From contig JAQGMG010000005.1 of the NCBI GenBank assembly GCA_028292485.1, positions 1-64,000 on the forward strand: a stretch of 64,000 nucleotides of DNA. The letters are read 5' to 3'. This DNA comes from Rhodocyclales bacterium (GTDB lineage Bacteria > Pseudomonadota > Gammaproteobacteria > Burkholderiales > Rhodocyclaceae). Both the position numbers and the translations under genes were made by a program. Each line of letters begins with the position of its first letter. Within the stretch, counting starts at the first letter, position 1. Shown here piece after piece: positions 18,028 through 26,494 of the stretch. The notes beneath the pieces were generated by a model. That model was given only the letters and a program-made list of their open reading frames with translations, was not told the origin of the DNA and did no database searches.

Positions 18028-18963
18028 TCAGGCGGCCTTCTTTGCTTTGTTTGCAAGCTCGGTGAGTACTTCGTCGGCGCGCGCTTTCTGCGCCATCGGG
18101 AAGCCAAGCCGCGCACGGCTGTCGAGATAGCTCTGCGCCACCGCACGCGCCAGATTGCGGATGCGACCGATGTAAGCGGCGCGCTCGGTGACGCTGATTG
18201 CGCCGCGTGCGTCGAGCAGGTTGAACGTGTGACCGGCCTTGAGAAGCTGCTCGTAAGCAGGCAACGCCAGTTGTTGCTCCATCAAATGCTTCGATTGCTT
18301 TTCATGCGCACCGAAAGCCATCAGCAGGAAGTCCACATCGCTGTGCTCGAAGTTGTAAGCGCTTTGCTCCTGCTCGTTCTGCAGATACACATCGCCGTAG
18401 CTCAGGCCCGGTGTCCAGGTGAGGTTGTAGACGCTGTCGACGCCTTGCAGATACATTGCCAGACGTTCCAGGCCGTACGTGATCTCGCCGGTGATGGGCT
18501 TGCATTCGATGCCGCCGACCTGCTGGAAATACGTGAACTGCGTGACTTCCATGCCGTTCAACCACACTTCCCATCCAAGTCCCCAGCAGCCCAGCGTGGG
18601 GTTCTCCCAGTCGTCCTCAACGAAGCGCACATCGTTCTTCTTCAGATCAAAGCCGAGCGCTTCGAGTGAACCGAGATAGAGCTCGAGAATGTTTTCAGGC
18701 GCCGGTTTCAGCACCACCTGGTACTGGTAATAGTGCTGCAGGCGATTCGGGTTTTCGCCGTAGCGGCCATCCTTGGGGCGGCGCGAGGGCTGGACGTAAG
18801 CGGCCTTCCAGGGCTCGGGCCCAATGGCGCGCAGGAAGGTTGCCGTGTGGCTGGTGCCGGCGCCGACCTCCATGTCATACGGCTGCAGCAAGGCACAACC
18901 CTGGCCGCTCCAGTAAGTCTGGAGGCGGAGGATGATTTCCTGAAAAGTCGGTTTCGCGCTCAT
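18028..18963 (-). CDS. glyQ: Glycyl-tRNA synthetase alpha subunit
   Basis: The 311-aa catalytic subunit charges tRNA-Gly together with GlyS. It begins [17 protein letters not shown] and contains [17 protein letters not shown], the class II ATP/glycine site, [19 protein letters not shown], and [18 protein letters not shown]. It is the first gene of the glyQS-gmhB-plsC operon and is divergent from the tRNA-Lys genes across about 240 bp. No T-box leader is seen. Confidence 0.97.
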   Translation of the reverse strand: MSAKPTFQEIILRLQTYWSGQGCALLQPYDMEVGAGTSHTATFLRAIGPEPWKAAYVQPSRRPKDGRYGENPNRLQHYYQYQVVLKPAPENILELYLGSLEALGFDLKKNDVRFVEDDWENPTLGCWGLGWEVWLNGMEVTQFTYFQQVGGIECKPITGEITYGLERLAMYLQGVDSVYNLTWTPGLSYGDVYLQNEQEQSAYNFEHSDVDFLLMAFGAHEKQSKHLMEQQLALPAYEQLLKAGHTFNLLDARGAISVTERAAYIGRIRNLARAVAQSYLDSRARLGFPMAQKARADEVLTELANKAKKAA

Positions 18964-19110
18964 GAGTCAATGCGGTCCAAGACGGGCCCAGGCAAAACTG
19001 CCGGTGCCGGATTTGCAAAACGGTCGATTTTACAGGGATTGTTGATCGCGCTGCCGATGTCCGTGGCAGCGTCACGGCCAGTTGCGGGTTGACGCAAGGC
19101 GCATTCTGAC

Positions 19111-19139
19111 TTGACGGGCATGGGGGGCATTTCTATAAT
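19111..19139 (+). promoter_or_regulatory. Strong sigma70-type promoter for the tRNA-Lys genes
   Basis: TTGACG at 19111-19116 and a perfect TATAAT at 19134-19139 are separated by 17 bp, the consensus spacing. It is 67 bp upstream of the first tRNA gene and points toward it. Confidence 0.85.
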
Positions 19140-19206
19140 GCTCGACTTGCTGCGATCCAGCGGGAGTTTTTGTTGGTTAGCCGGAGCGGTTCAATGCCCG
19201 CAGAAT

Positions 19207-19282
19207 GGGTCGGTAGCTCAGTCGGTAGAGCAGCGGACTTTTAATCCGTTGGTCGCGAGTTCGAATCTCGCCCGACCCACCA
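19207..19282 (+). tRNA. tRNA-Lys (anticodon TTT)
   Basis: This is a 76-nt tRNA with a full cloverleaf: a 7-bp acceptor stem starting GGGTCGG, D-loop AGCTCAGTCGGTAGAGC, anticodon loop CTTTTAA giving TTT, T-arm GTTCGAATC, and encoded CCA. It is the first of two lysine tRNA genes on one transcript. Confidence 0.98.
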
Positions 19283-19360
19283 GCCACGGTCTCCGGGATA
19301 TCTGGAAAGTAAGCTGGAAAAAAGCTCACATCAAAGGTAACATCGCGCCTCGCGCGCTTC

Positions 19361-19436
19361 GGGGGTATAGCTCAGTTGGTAGAGCAGCTGACTCTTAATC
19401 AGTAGGTCGTAGGTTCGAATCCTACTGCCCCCACCA
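19361..19436 (+). tRNA. tRNA-Lys (anticodon CTT)
   Basis: This is a 76-nt tRNA with acceptor stem GGGGGTA/TGCCCCC (one wobble pair), D-loop AGCTCAGTTGGTAGAGC, anticodon loop CTCTTAA giving CTT, T-arm GTTCGAATC, and encoded CCA. It reads AAG and complements the TTT tRNA 78 bp upstream. Confidence 0.98.
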
Positions 19437-19443
19437 AGACATC

Positions 19444-19474
19444 AAGGGCTTAGCCATCTGGCTAGGCCCTTTTC
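19444..19474 (+). terminator. Intrinsic terminator of the tRNA-Lys transcript
   Basis: A 12-bp stem with one wobble pair and an ATCT loop (19444-19471) lies 8 bp after the second tRNA and is followed by TTTCGTTT. The next 300 bp (19475-19774) hold no gene I can support, only the leader of the receiver gene. Confidence 0.85.
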
Positions 19475-19774
19475 GTTTCCGGACGTAGCAGAACGCGATC
19501 AACTCCGCCATTTGATCCGGCGATTCCTGAAGTTCCCGGTGACGAACCTGGCATGGCGGGTCCGCTTCCATGTTTGCGCGATTACTTCCAAGAAAATCTT
19601 CGAGCCATGCGGCTTCCCGGCTTCCCGGCTGGCCGGTACTGGAGGCCGTTCGTGTAACAAGCTCGGAGAATTGTTCGTTAAGAGACCGAAGCTTTCAAGA
19701 AGATTTCCTATAGTCGATGGAGTAAGCGGCCTGAAATACCTTGCAGACGCAAATGGCCAGCATGGGAGAAGCTA

Positions 19775-20149
19775 GTGCAACCCAAACAGATCCGTGTGCT
19801 CATCATTGAAGACCACGTCGATTCGGCTCAAACCATGCAGGTGATGTTAACCGTCATGGGCTATCACGCAGATGTCGCTCACGATGGCCTCATCGGGCTT
19901 CACATGGCCATCGCGCTTCTGCCAGACATTATCATTTGCGATATCGGACTGCCCGAACTCGATGGGTATGGTGTCGCAGCAGGGCTACGTGCGCACAAGG
20001 CGACCAGTACTATCCCGGTCATTGCAGTGACTGCTTATGGTGAGGAAGTGCGCGGCACAATCCTGGAGAGTGGATTCCTGATGCATTTCGTCAAGCCGGT
20101 AGATCCTCGCGTGCTTCAAGGTGCGATTTCCGTCTATGCAGCGTCGTAA
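19775..20149 (+). CDS. Stand-alone response regulator receiver protein
   Basis: The start is the GTG at 19775, preceded by GGGAGAAG. The 124-aa protein is a single CheY-like receiver: acidic pair in LIIEDH, phospho-acceptor Asp in ICDIGLPELDGYG, Thr in VTAYG, Lys in FVKPVD. It has no output domain, so it would act by phosphotransfer or protein binding. No histidine kinase gene is adjacent, so its partner is unknown. It is the last gene before the left edge of the polysaccharide island. Confidence 0.88.
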   Translation: MQPKQIRVLIIEDHVDSAQTMQVMLTVMGYHADVAHDGLIGLHMAIALLPDIIICDIGLPELDGYGVAAGLRAHKATSTIPVIAVTAYGEEVRGTILESGFLMHFVKPVDPRVLQGAISVYAAS

Positions 20150-20229
20150 GGACGGACGAGGTCATGCCGCGTTCCTTTGCCCTGTTTTAAGCGGTGACTA
20201 TTCTTGAATTCTGCTGCCCCGCCAGCAAT

Positions 20230-20259
20230 AAAAAGCCCGGTTTGAAAACCGGGCTTTTT
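20230..20259. terminator. Intrinsic terminator after the receiver gene
   Basis: A perfect 14-bp stem with a 2-nt loop has an A-run on one side and a T-run on the other, so it can terminate from both directions. It lies 80 bp after the receiver gene and faces the end of the UbiA gene. Confidence 0.92.
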
Positions 20260-20309
20260 CATTCTTAACGTGCTTGCTGACTTGATCCTGATCAGGTTCG
20301 CCAGTCGCC

Positions 20310-20413
20310 TCAGGCTGGGACAGTGCGGCTGCGGTAACCGCGATGCGCCTGCCAGCTCGATACGCTCATGATGCATCCGATCAACAGGAATACCGGCACT
20401 GCACCTTCCAGGG
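20310..20413 (-). pseudogene. Orphan C-terminal fragment of an MFS transporter gene (left direct repeat of the island)
   Basis: Reading the minus strand, the frame GAVPVFLLIGCIMSVSSWQAH followed by a few residues and a TGA stop at 20310-20312 is nearly identical to the C-terminus of the intact MFS transporter at 39182-40426. At DNA level 20325-20413 matches 39197-39285 with 7 differences in 89 bases, and the changes are mostly conservative or silent. Homology stops abruptly near 20413; there is no upstream part of the gene here. It is a displaced or duplicated gene end in the same orientation as the intact copy. Confidence 0.88.
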
Positions 20414-20541
20414 TATGGCTCGCTTGGCATTGCTGTTTGCAATTAGCAAGTCAGGTGTTTGTTGCCCAATTTGCATGACGACCGCGAGATAATTGCACGC
20501 GCTGCGCAAAGCGCTTTCTTGCATCAAAGGCAGCGCTTGCT

Positions 20542-21435
20542 TCAGGTTGGCAGTACGGAAATCACCATGACTACACCAATGCCCGCGTAGAGCGCGCGGT
20601 AGCGTCCTTGAAGCCGGCGCACGCTTTCGAATGCGAGGTCTTCGCGCATTGCTCGCAGCGACCAGTAGAAATGCAAGGGGTAGAGCGCTGCGACAAGGAC
20701 GAGCACGTGCGGTACCGCGCCTTTGATGGACAGCACCATCAATAGCGCATTGGCCAAGGTGAAAAGCGCGAACCCGACGATGAAGCTTCGCGCCTTGCCA
20801 AACTGCACCGCATTGGTTTTGATGCCATTGCGCAAATCCGCTTCGAAATCGCGAACCTCCTGGGTCAGATGCCCTGCACTGAATATGAGAGCGAAGAAAC
20901 AGCCAATTGCCAGACTCCTCGCATCCACGATACCGAACGCCGAATAGCCCAGCAGAAAATGCAGCAAGCCGCTGACCAGATGAAGAAGCGAATTGAGAAG
21001 CGGGATTCCTTTCAGGTAAAAGGCGGGTGCCGAATAGAGCGCGCTCGCAATCGCGATCATCAATCCGATAATCAGGCTCACCAAGCCTAATCGGGCGAAT
21101 AGCACCAGGCTGAGGAGCAGCAGGATCAATGACAAGCCCGCGATCTCATTGCGGCGGATGCCACGATTCAGGAATGCTCGCTCCACCCTGGAGGGGTCCT
21201 GGAGGTCACCGTCGATCCCGGACCAATCGTTGAGCAAAAAAACGTGAGCGACCAGAAAACAATTTCCTGCAATCAGTAGCAAGAACGTGATCGCACTTTG
21301 GCTGTTGATGTAACCGATCGAAAAAATGGCGCCAAGCACGGGCGCCCCCTGAAGGACCAGCACCTCGTCGAATCGAATGCACGATAGCAGGCGCAGCAAC
21401 CAGCGCGCACCTTGGGGGCGTTCCGTCATGATCAT
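20542..21435 (-). CDS. UbiA-superfamily prenyltransferase
   Basis: The start is the ATG at 21435, overlapping the stop of the upstream fusion gene by 4 bp (ATGA). The 297-aa protein is highly hydrophobic with about eight to nine membrane segments. Two Asp-rich motifs of the family are visible: LLNDWSGIDGD (about residues 68-78) and QEVRDFEADLRNGIKTNAV (about residues 190-208). UbiA proteins move an isoprenoid chain, or in the DPPR-synthase branch a phosphopentose, at a polyprenyl phosphate. The usual ubiquinone partner UbiC is absent. Strict coupling to the 1188-aa glycosyltransferase/cyclase-like fusion suggests a joint lipid-linked reaction; the substrate is unknown. Confidence 0.85.
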   Translation of the reverse strand: MIMTERPQGARWLLRLLSCIRFDEVLVLQGAPVLGAIFSIGYINSQSAITFLLLIAGNCFLVAHVFLLNDWSGIDGDLQDPSRVERAFLNRGIRRNEIAGLSLILLLLSLVLFARLGLVSLIIGLMIAIASALYSAPAFYLKGIPLLNSLLHLVSGLLHFLLGYSAFGIVDARSLAIGCFFALIFSAGHLTQEVRDFEADLRNGIKTNAVQFGKARSFIVGFALFTLANALLMVLSIKGAVPHVLVLVAALYPLHFYWSLRAMREDLAFESVRRLQGRYRALYAGIGVVMVISVLPT

Positions 21436-24400
21436 TTCCGGGTAGCGCGGCCGGGCGCGATAGCCTCGTTACCAGCGCGACTTGAGCTTAGAAAGCCATG
21501 CCGCACGCTTTCACTGTACAGGCGCAACCAGATTGCATAACCCAGGTCCTTCGACCAATAGAACCTGCGCACCGACGCGGTGAGATCGTTGTGATAGAAC
21601 ATGGGCGGATTCAGTCTCAGCCGGGAGAATTCATCCCCGGACAGTTTTCGAAGCAGCTCCAGAACTTCGGCCGAGGATGGAAGCTGATCGTGGCTGCCCT
21701 CCAGTCGCTGCAACATCTGGGCGGCGTCCAACCAGATGTTCTGCCCCGGGATGGCGGAATGTGAACGAGATGGCGGCACTTGCAAGGGGCAGCCGGCAGC
21801 CCGCAGATCGGCCTGGCGCAGAACCGGGATCAGTGGTGCTTTGCGATAGTAAACCCAGACGCGATCCTGATCGATCGTTTGCCGGAGAGCACCGCACAGT
21901 GATCGGGCGGCAGCCGGGTCGGCTTGTGCCAGCAGCATGAGAACATGCATTTGAATTGCCACGTCGGCGGGGTTCGGATCGGAACCGGGATCGATGCATT
22001 GGTAATCAGCGCGTTGCCCGAGCCAGGTCTTGTACAGGCCGTCAGAAGTACGGTATTGCTTCAGCGTCGCCAGAGCGGTTGGTCGCAATGCTTGTGCACC
22101 GGGAGCAATCCGCCAGACCAGGGCGGTGTCATCCGTATCCGGTGTGATGGCGCAACCGAGCGTGCCAATCGTCGGGGCGTCAGGCCGACCGTGATACCGG
22201 ACCAGCCCATTGACCTCGATCTGGTTGCGCAGATGGGTACGTGCCCGTGCCAGGTTTCCTTCCAGTCCGGCCGGAATCGACTTTGCACTGAGGAGGTCGA
22301 CCATCATCGCAGTGGCAAACGTGTTCATTTCCTGACTTGGAAGTTCAAAGCGCTCCGCACTGGTGTAGTAGGTGAGCCAGTAACCCTCGATTTGCTGACG
22401 ACTTCTGATCATCTCGGCCGCCATGCGTGCACTCTCGGTGAGGTCCGTGTTCCTGGCGTCGATGGCGGGGGAATTTGTCTTTTCTGGCGGTGTTGACGGC
22501 ACATCGTTTCCGATAGGAGCTTGCCCCGCCTCGACCCGAATCTCGTGAAGGCCGACAATCAGGTTTCTGGCATCGCCATTCGGCATACGCTTCACCGTGG
22601 GAGCATCGAAAGCAAAGAAGCTGAACACATTTCGTCCGGCATGGAGACGGACGTGGAACGCAATGGGCGCATCGCTATTGAGAGTCCGTTCGTCACCAAC
22701 AGGAACGCCGTTGTGCACCAACATGACTCTTCTCTCTGGAGTCCAGAGGCTTGGGCCCGGCAGAGCATCAAACTGCAGGTCCACGGTGCGTTCCTGCCGT
22801 GACCAGAGCCCGAACTCGATGCCTTCCGCTTGTCCTTGCCCCACCCACAGGAAACTACCTTCGATCCCGCCAAAATTTTCAATCGGCCACGGTGTCTTGG
22901 GAGGCATCGGGTCGATCCCCACCTGCCCTTGCAAGCTTGCACCAATTGCAATCAAGGGCGCCGCGGAAGGAGCTCCTGCGGTTTGAAAGGCTTGCTCATT
23001 CATCTGCGGGCTGTCGCCGACGCTGTATAGCCGCATGTGCCGCGTCATCAGGGGAATCGCCTTCAATCCGGGTTCTTTAGCCAGCCAACGCACCATTGTC
23101 CCGGTATTGAGAATCGGGGCATCAAGGAATGACACTCCCTCATCACTCTGGATCAAGACGTGGGTCACCTTCCCGGAATCGATCAAGCGGCGCATCCTTG
23201 CCGCATCGAAAGGCGAGGTTCCCCAAGGAATCACTGCATTCGAATAGTGGGTTCCCGGTGAGAAGAGGGGGTAGTCGGGGGCGGACTGTTCCCCAACGAA
23301 AAGGATTCGCGATCCGGGCTGCATCAAGCCGAGCGCTTCCTCGAAAGGCTGATTGATCGCCGTCGCTGAAATCGGTGAGGCAATGGCTTCTACGGCATTG
23401 CGAACCTGAGCGCTGATTGGCTGATATACAGAATACAAAATGACGATCGCAAGCAGCGACTGCGCGAACTTGCGGATAGAGAAGTACGGCGCAAATATGG
23501 CTATGCCAATGGGCAACAGCAGTGAATAAGGACCAATGAGAAAGCGCGTCGGCACATCTGAATGAGACATCCATCTCGCGCCAAAGAGGATTGCGCCCAG
23601 CAAAGGAACCACCAGCAATGTTTGCGCTGGAATAGCAGTCAGCTTCACGCGCGGCCATGTCGCAACAAGGTTACGAATCAGAAGCAGCACCGCGATGCAC
23701 AGCGACGGAATCCACAAAAGTCCCCACAAGGAGAACCTTGTTGAGCGCTCTGGCAACGAGTAAACGAATTTTCCGGGCCAGGGCCCATCGTCTTCTCCGA
23801 ACAAAGGGGCGCCGGCTCCAATGGCCGAGATGAATTTGTTTGCTGCGCCATTGAATGCACTTCGCGTCTCAGCCGCGGCCGGCACATCCGGCAACTCCAG
23901 CAAAACGAATGCAAACCGGACGGCATGCGTGAACATCACCTGAGGCGTGATGTCAGCTTTAACGTAGCGCTGGACCTCCGGTGGGCCAAGCGGGTGATGA
24001 TAGGTTGCGAAGTTGGAGGCCAATAACAGTAGCAACGAGCTCATGACAGCCCCGCACATCAACCCGGCGGCGAGGAACTTCAGTCGCGTGAGAGCCGGAA
24101 ATCGACTTCTCGTCCAGAAAACAAGAAGTACCAGGCTGGGAAGAATTGCTACGGGGAATGCTCGAATGCTGATGCTCAATACCGCGAACACTCCCAGGAA
24201 GAAATATTTCTTTGTCATTTTCCTCGGAGAGAGGCAGATGGAGACAAACCAATAGGCAACTCCCAGCAGTGTGACGACAGACCAGAGTTCGGGTTTGAGC
24301 CCGATTGCACTCGAGGCTACGAGAGGCGTTGAAATCAGTATCAACACGCCGATGAGGGCAGTTGTGCGGCTTAACTTGATGGAGCGCAGGAGAAGATACT

Positions 24401-24998
24401 GACCTGTTGCCGCCAATGGATACGCCAGCCAGAAGACAAGGCGGCCAACCGCTTCTGTTTTGGTAAAGAGTACCGACCACAGGAAGAACAATTCGCTGCC
24501 AAAAGGCGTCAATGTTTGCCGAATATTGTGCGTGGCAAAGGGAAGCACCGTCTGGTGCTGAATCCAGTAGAGGACGCGCGAGGCGTGATACATCTTCTCG
24601 TCGCCGGCATGAATCGGTGTTGTCAGCTGCACCACTGCAGACAGAGCGAGAATCCCGCCGATGGCAATCAGTGCCATCAACGCCCAAGGCGAGAGGCCCG
24701 TCACAAACCCGGGAAACGCTGAGCGCCAGCGACACCAGGCGATGGCGAGATGGCGAAGGTTTTGCTGGCGCAGGCCCCCGGTGAACTTCAGGGTGACGGC
24801 ACAAATGAGCACTTGAATGACCAACCACCCGCTGGGATGCAGTTGATGGACCAGCGAAGTGAGGCTGGTGATCATGCCGAGTTGAAGCATTACGCTGGCA
24901 ATGAATATCCAGAAACCATCGGCCGGTGAACTGGCGAGGCGAGAACTTAATCGCAGCGAAGACCAGACAAGTAACAATAGGGAAGCAGAGAAGATCAT
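21432..24998 (-). CDS. Large fusion: GT-C-like membrane glycosyltransferase plus DxDD-type helical (terpene cyclase-like) domain
   Basis: The product is 1188 aa. Residues 1 to about 560 are polytopic with roughly a dozen membrane segments; the first large loop has HAGDEKMYH (Asp133-Glu134), the acidic pair expected in GT-C enzymes that use polyprenyl-phosphate sugars. Residues about 560-700 are soluble. Residues about 705-825 look like a beta-rich, carbohydrate-binding-type segment. Residues about 850-1165 are helical, with RQQIEGYW near the start, DTDDTALVW at 954-962, and NPADVAIQMHVLML near 1010. DxDDTA is the catalytic acid motif of class II (di)terpene cyclases. A toroid fold is inference. 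It is coupled to the UbiA gene. I know no described protein of this architecture. Another (alpha/alpha) enzyme type is possible. Confidence 0.75.
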   Translation of the reverse strand: MIFSASLLLLVWSSLRLSSRLASSPADGFWIFIASVMLQLGMITSLTSLVHQLHPSGWLVIQVLICAVTLKFTGGLRQQNLRHLAIAWCRWRSAFPGFVTGLSPWALMALIAIGGILALSAVVQLTTPIHAGDEKMYHASRVLYWIQHQTVLPFATHNIRQTLTPFGSELFFLWSVLFTKTEAVGRLVFWLAYPLAATGQYLLLRSIKLSRTTALIGVLILISTPLVASSAIGLKPELWSVVTLLGVAYWFVSICLSPRKMTKKYFFLGVFAVLSISIRAFPVAILPSLVLLVFWTRSRFPALTRLKFLAAGLMCGAVMSSLLLLLASNFATYHHPLGPPEVQRYVKADITPQVMFTHAVRFAFVLLELPDVPAAAETRSAFNGAANKFISAIGAGAPLFGEDDGPWPGKFVYSLPERSTRFSLWGLLWIPSLCIAVLLLIRNLVATWPRVKLTAIPAQTLLVVPLLGAILFGARWMSHSDVPTRFLIGPYSLLLPIGIAIFAPYFSIRKFAQSLLAIVILYSVYQPISAQVRNAVEAIASPISATAINQPFEEALGLMQPGSRILFVGEQSAPDYPLFSPGTHYSNAVIPWGTSPFDAARMRRLIDSGKVTHVLIQSDEGVSFLDAPILNTGTMVRWLAKEPGLKAIPLMTRHMRLYSVGDSPQMNEQAFQTAGAPSAAPLIAIGASLQGQVGIDPMPPKTPWPIENFGGIEGSFLWVGQGQAEGIEFGLWSRQERTVDLQFDALPGPSLWTPERRVMLVHNGVPVGDERTLNSDAPIAFHVRLHAGRNVFSFFAFDAPTVKRMPNGDARNLIVGLHEIRVEAGQAPIGNDVPSTPPEKTNSPAIDARNTDLTESARMAAEMIRSRQQIEGYWLTYYTSAERFELPSQEMNTFATAMMVDLLSAKSIPAGLEGNLARARTHLRNQIEVNGLVRYHGRPDAPTIGTLGCAITPDTDDTALVWRIAPGAQALRPTALATLKQYRTSDGLYKTWLGQRADYQCIDPGSDPNPADVAIQMHVLMLLAQADPAAARSLCGALRQTIDQDRVWVYYRKAPLIPVLRQADLRAAGCPLQVPPSRSHSAIPGQNIWLDAAQMLQRLEGSHDQLPSSAEVLELLRKLSGDEFSRLRLNPPMFYHNDLTASVRRFYWSKDLGYAIWLRLYSESVRHGFLSSSRAGNEAIAPGRATRK

Positions 24999-25595
24999 GT
25001 GCTTATTCGCCAGCGGGAGGACACCACAAAGGCACGATCAATCAAACTTGAAATTGATAGCAGCACATCTGGGGCTTGAAAGCTGTTGCCAGGACAGGAC
25101 AGTTCGAAGCGCAGAAGACTAACCGGGATTTGTTTTAGTGGAACGGCCAAAGCCGAGGCGGCTGATGCAGCAATCGCAAGAACGTCATCAAGTCTGCAAC
25201 AATGGATCACAGCCGGCGCAAATTTATCATGCAACGCTGAAGGATGTATAGAGACTCCAGATATAGTTTGCAGTTCAGGTAGTAAAGACTTGGCCCGTCT
25301 CGAAACACGTCAACATTCACTGAAAATTGCATGGCCCACTTTGCCAAATAATATTCATGCGTGCCCTTGCATCGAGATGCAAGGTTGAATATTTTTCGTT
25401 CCCAGAAAATGAGGACCTCAATTTCCACGGGGTCACCGAGGTGGTAACCTGTAAAATGAAAACTTATTCACCGCATGATCCTGTGAGTTCTTATTCCATT
25501 TCTCGATTGACCAAGAGACTGTTGAGCTGCGCGATCTCGCATCAATGTGCCGTGCTCTCACCCGCTTGCCGGGACAATAGTTCCAAGGGATATGC
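24999..25595. other. AT-rich divergent intergenic region
   Basis: This 597-bp region separates the minus-strand fusion/UbiA operon from the plus-strand exporter operon, so promoters for both must lie here. Base composition is lower in GC than the flanking core genome. Short open frames are present on both strands but show no family features. The wzm ribosome-binding site AAGGGA is at its right end. I see no JUMPstart/ops-like element. Confidence 0.5.
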
Positions 25596-26423
25596 ATGAA
25601 CCCCCACGCTAATCGGTCAGTTTCGCCATTGGCACTTTGGCGCTGCCTCATGACAAATCGTGGCCTGGTCTTTGGGTTGACGAAGAGAGAGATTATTGGC
25701 CGTTATCGAGGCTCGGTTCTTGGGGCGTTTTGGTCTTTATTCAATCCTATACTGATGTTAAGCGTATATACATTTGTGTTCAGTGTGGTCTTCAAGGCAC
25801 GCTGGGTCGGTGGGTCGGACTCAAAGACGGAATTTGCATTGGTGCTATTTTCTGGACTGATGGCTTTTAATCTGTTTGCAGAATGCGTGAACCGCGCCCC
25901 CAGCCTAATTATTGAAAACGCGAATTACGTCAAGAAAATTATCTTTCCGTTAGAGTTGTTGCCGATAATTAACTTGGGGGCTGCAGCCTTTCATTTCCTG
26001 GTCAGCCTGCTGGTCTGGGTGGTTTTTTTCTGTATTTTTCTCGGCACACCTTCACCAAATATTTTTTGGCTGCCAATTGTGCTAGTTCCTTTGGTGCTAA
26101 TCATCCTGGGGTGTTCCTGGTTCTTGGCTTCACTTGGGGCGTTTATTCGTGATATCGCTCATGTGATTGGAACGTCCACAACAATTTTGTTATTTCTTTC
26201 GCCAATATTTTACCCCGTAGATGTGTTGCCCTCTGAATATCACGTATTCATGAATCTCAATCCGCTGACATTTGTGGTTGAGCAGGTGCGCGGCGTCATG
26301 ATTTTTGGACGTCCGCTGAATTGCTCTGCGTGGCTCATTCAGTTATCACTGTCTGCACTGTTTGCGTGGCTAGGATTCGCATGGTTTCAGCGGACACGAA
26401 AAGGGTTCGCTGATGTCCTGTGA
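25596..26423 (+). CDS. wzm: O-polysaccharide ABC transporter permease
   Basis: The 275-aa inner-membrane protein is an ABC-2 type polysaccharide permease: N-terminal LTKREIIGRYRGSVLGAFWS, six hydrophobic segments, and the late ASLGAFIRDIAHVIG and SPIFYPVD motifs typical of Wzm/KpsM/TagG. It forms the channel through which an undecaprenyl-linked glycan crosses the membrane. RBS AAGGGA lies 7 bp before the ATG. The gene is clearly AT-richer than the core genes of this window, a sign of transfer. Its ATPase gene follows after 71 bp. Confidence 0.92.
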   Translation: MNPHANRSVSPLALWRCLMTNRGLVFGLTKREIIGRYRGSVLGAFWSLFNPILMLSVYTFVFSVVFKARWVGGSDSKTEFALVLFSGLMAFNLFAECVNRAPSLIIENANYVKKIIFPLELLPIINLGAAAFHFLVSLLVWVVFFCIFLGTPSPNIFWLPIVLVPLVLIILGCSWFLASLGAFIRDIAHVIGTSTTILLFLSPIFYPVDVLPSEYHVFMNLNPLTFVVEQVRGVMIFGRPLNCSAWLIQLSLSALFAWLGFAWFQRTRKGFADVL

Positions 26424-26494
26424 ATTGATCAAGGTCGACGATTATTACGCCCCCCGTTTTTTCCCGATCGGGCATGCGCTCAAAGAGTCTATCA

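Noticed and set aside
19512-19775. An 87-codon plus-strand frame between the tRNA genes and the receiver gene
   Set aside because: No ribosome-binding site, no family features, and it ends exactly at the receiver start; it is probably leader sequence.
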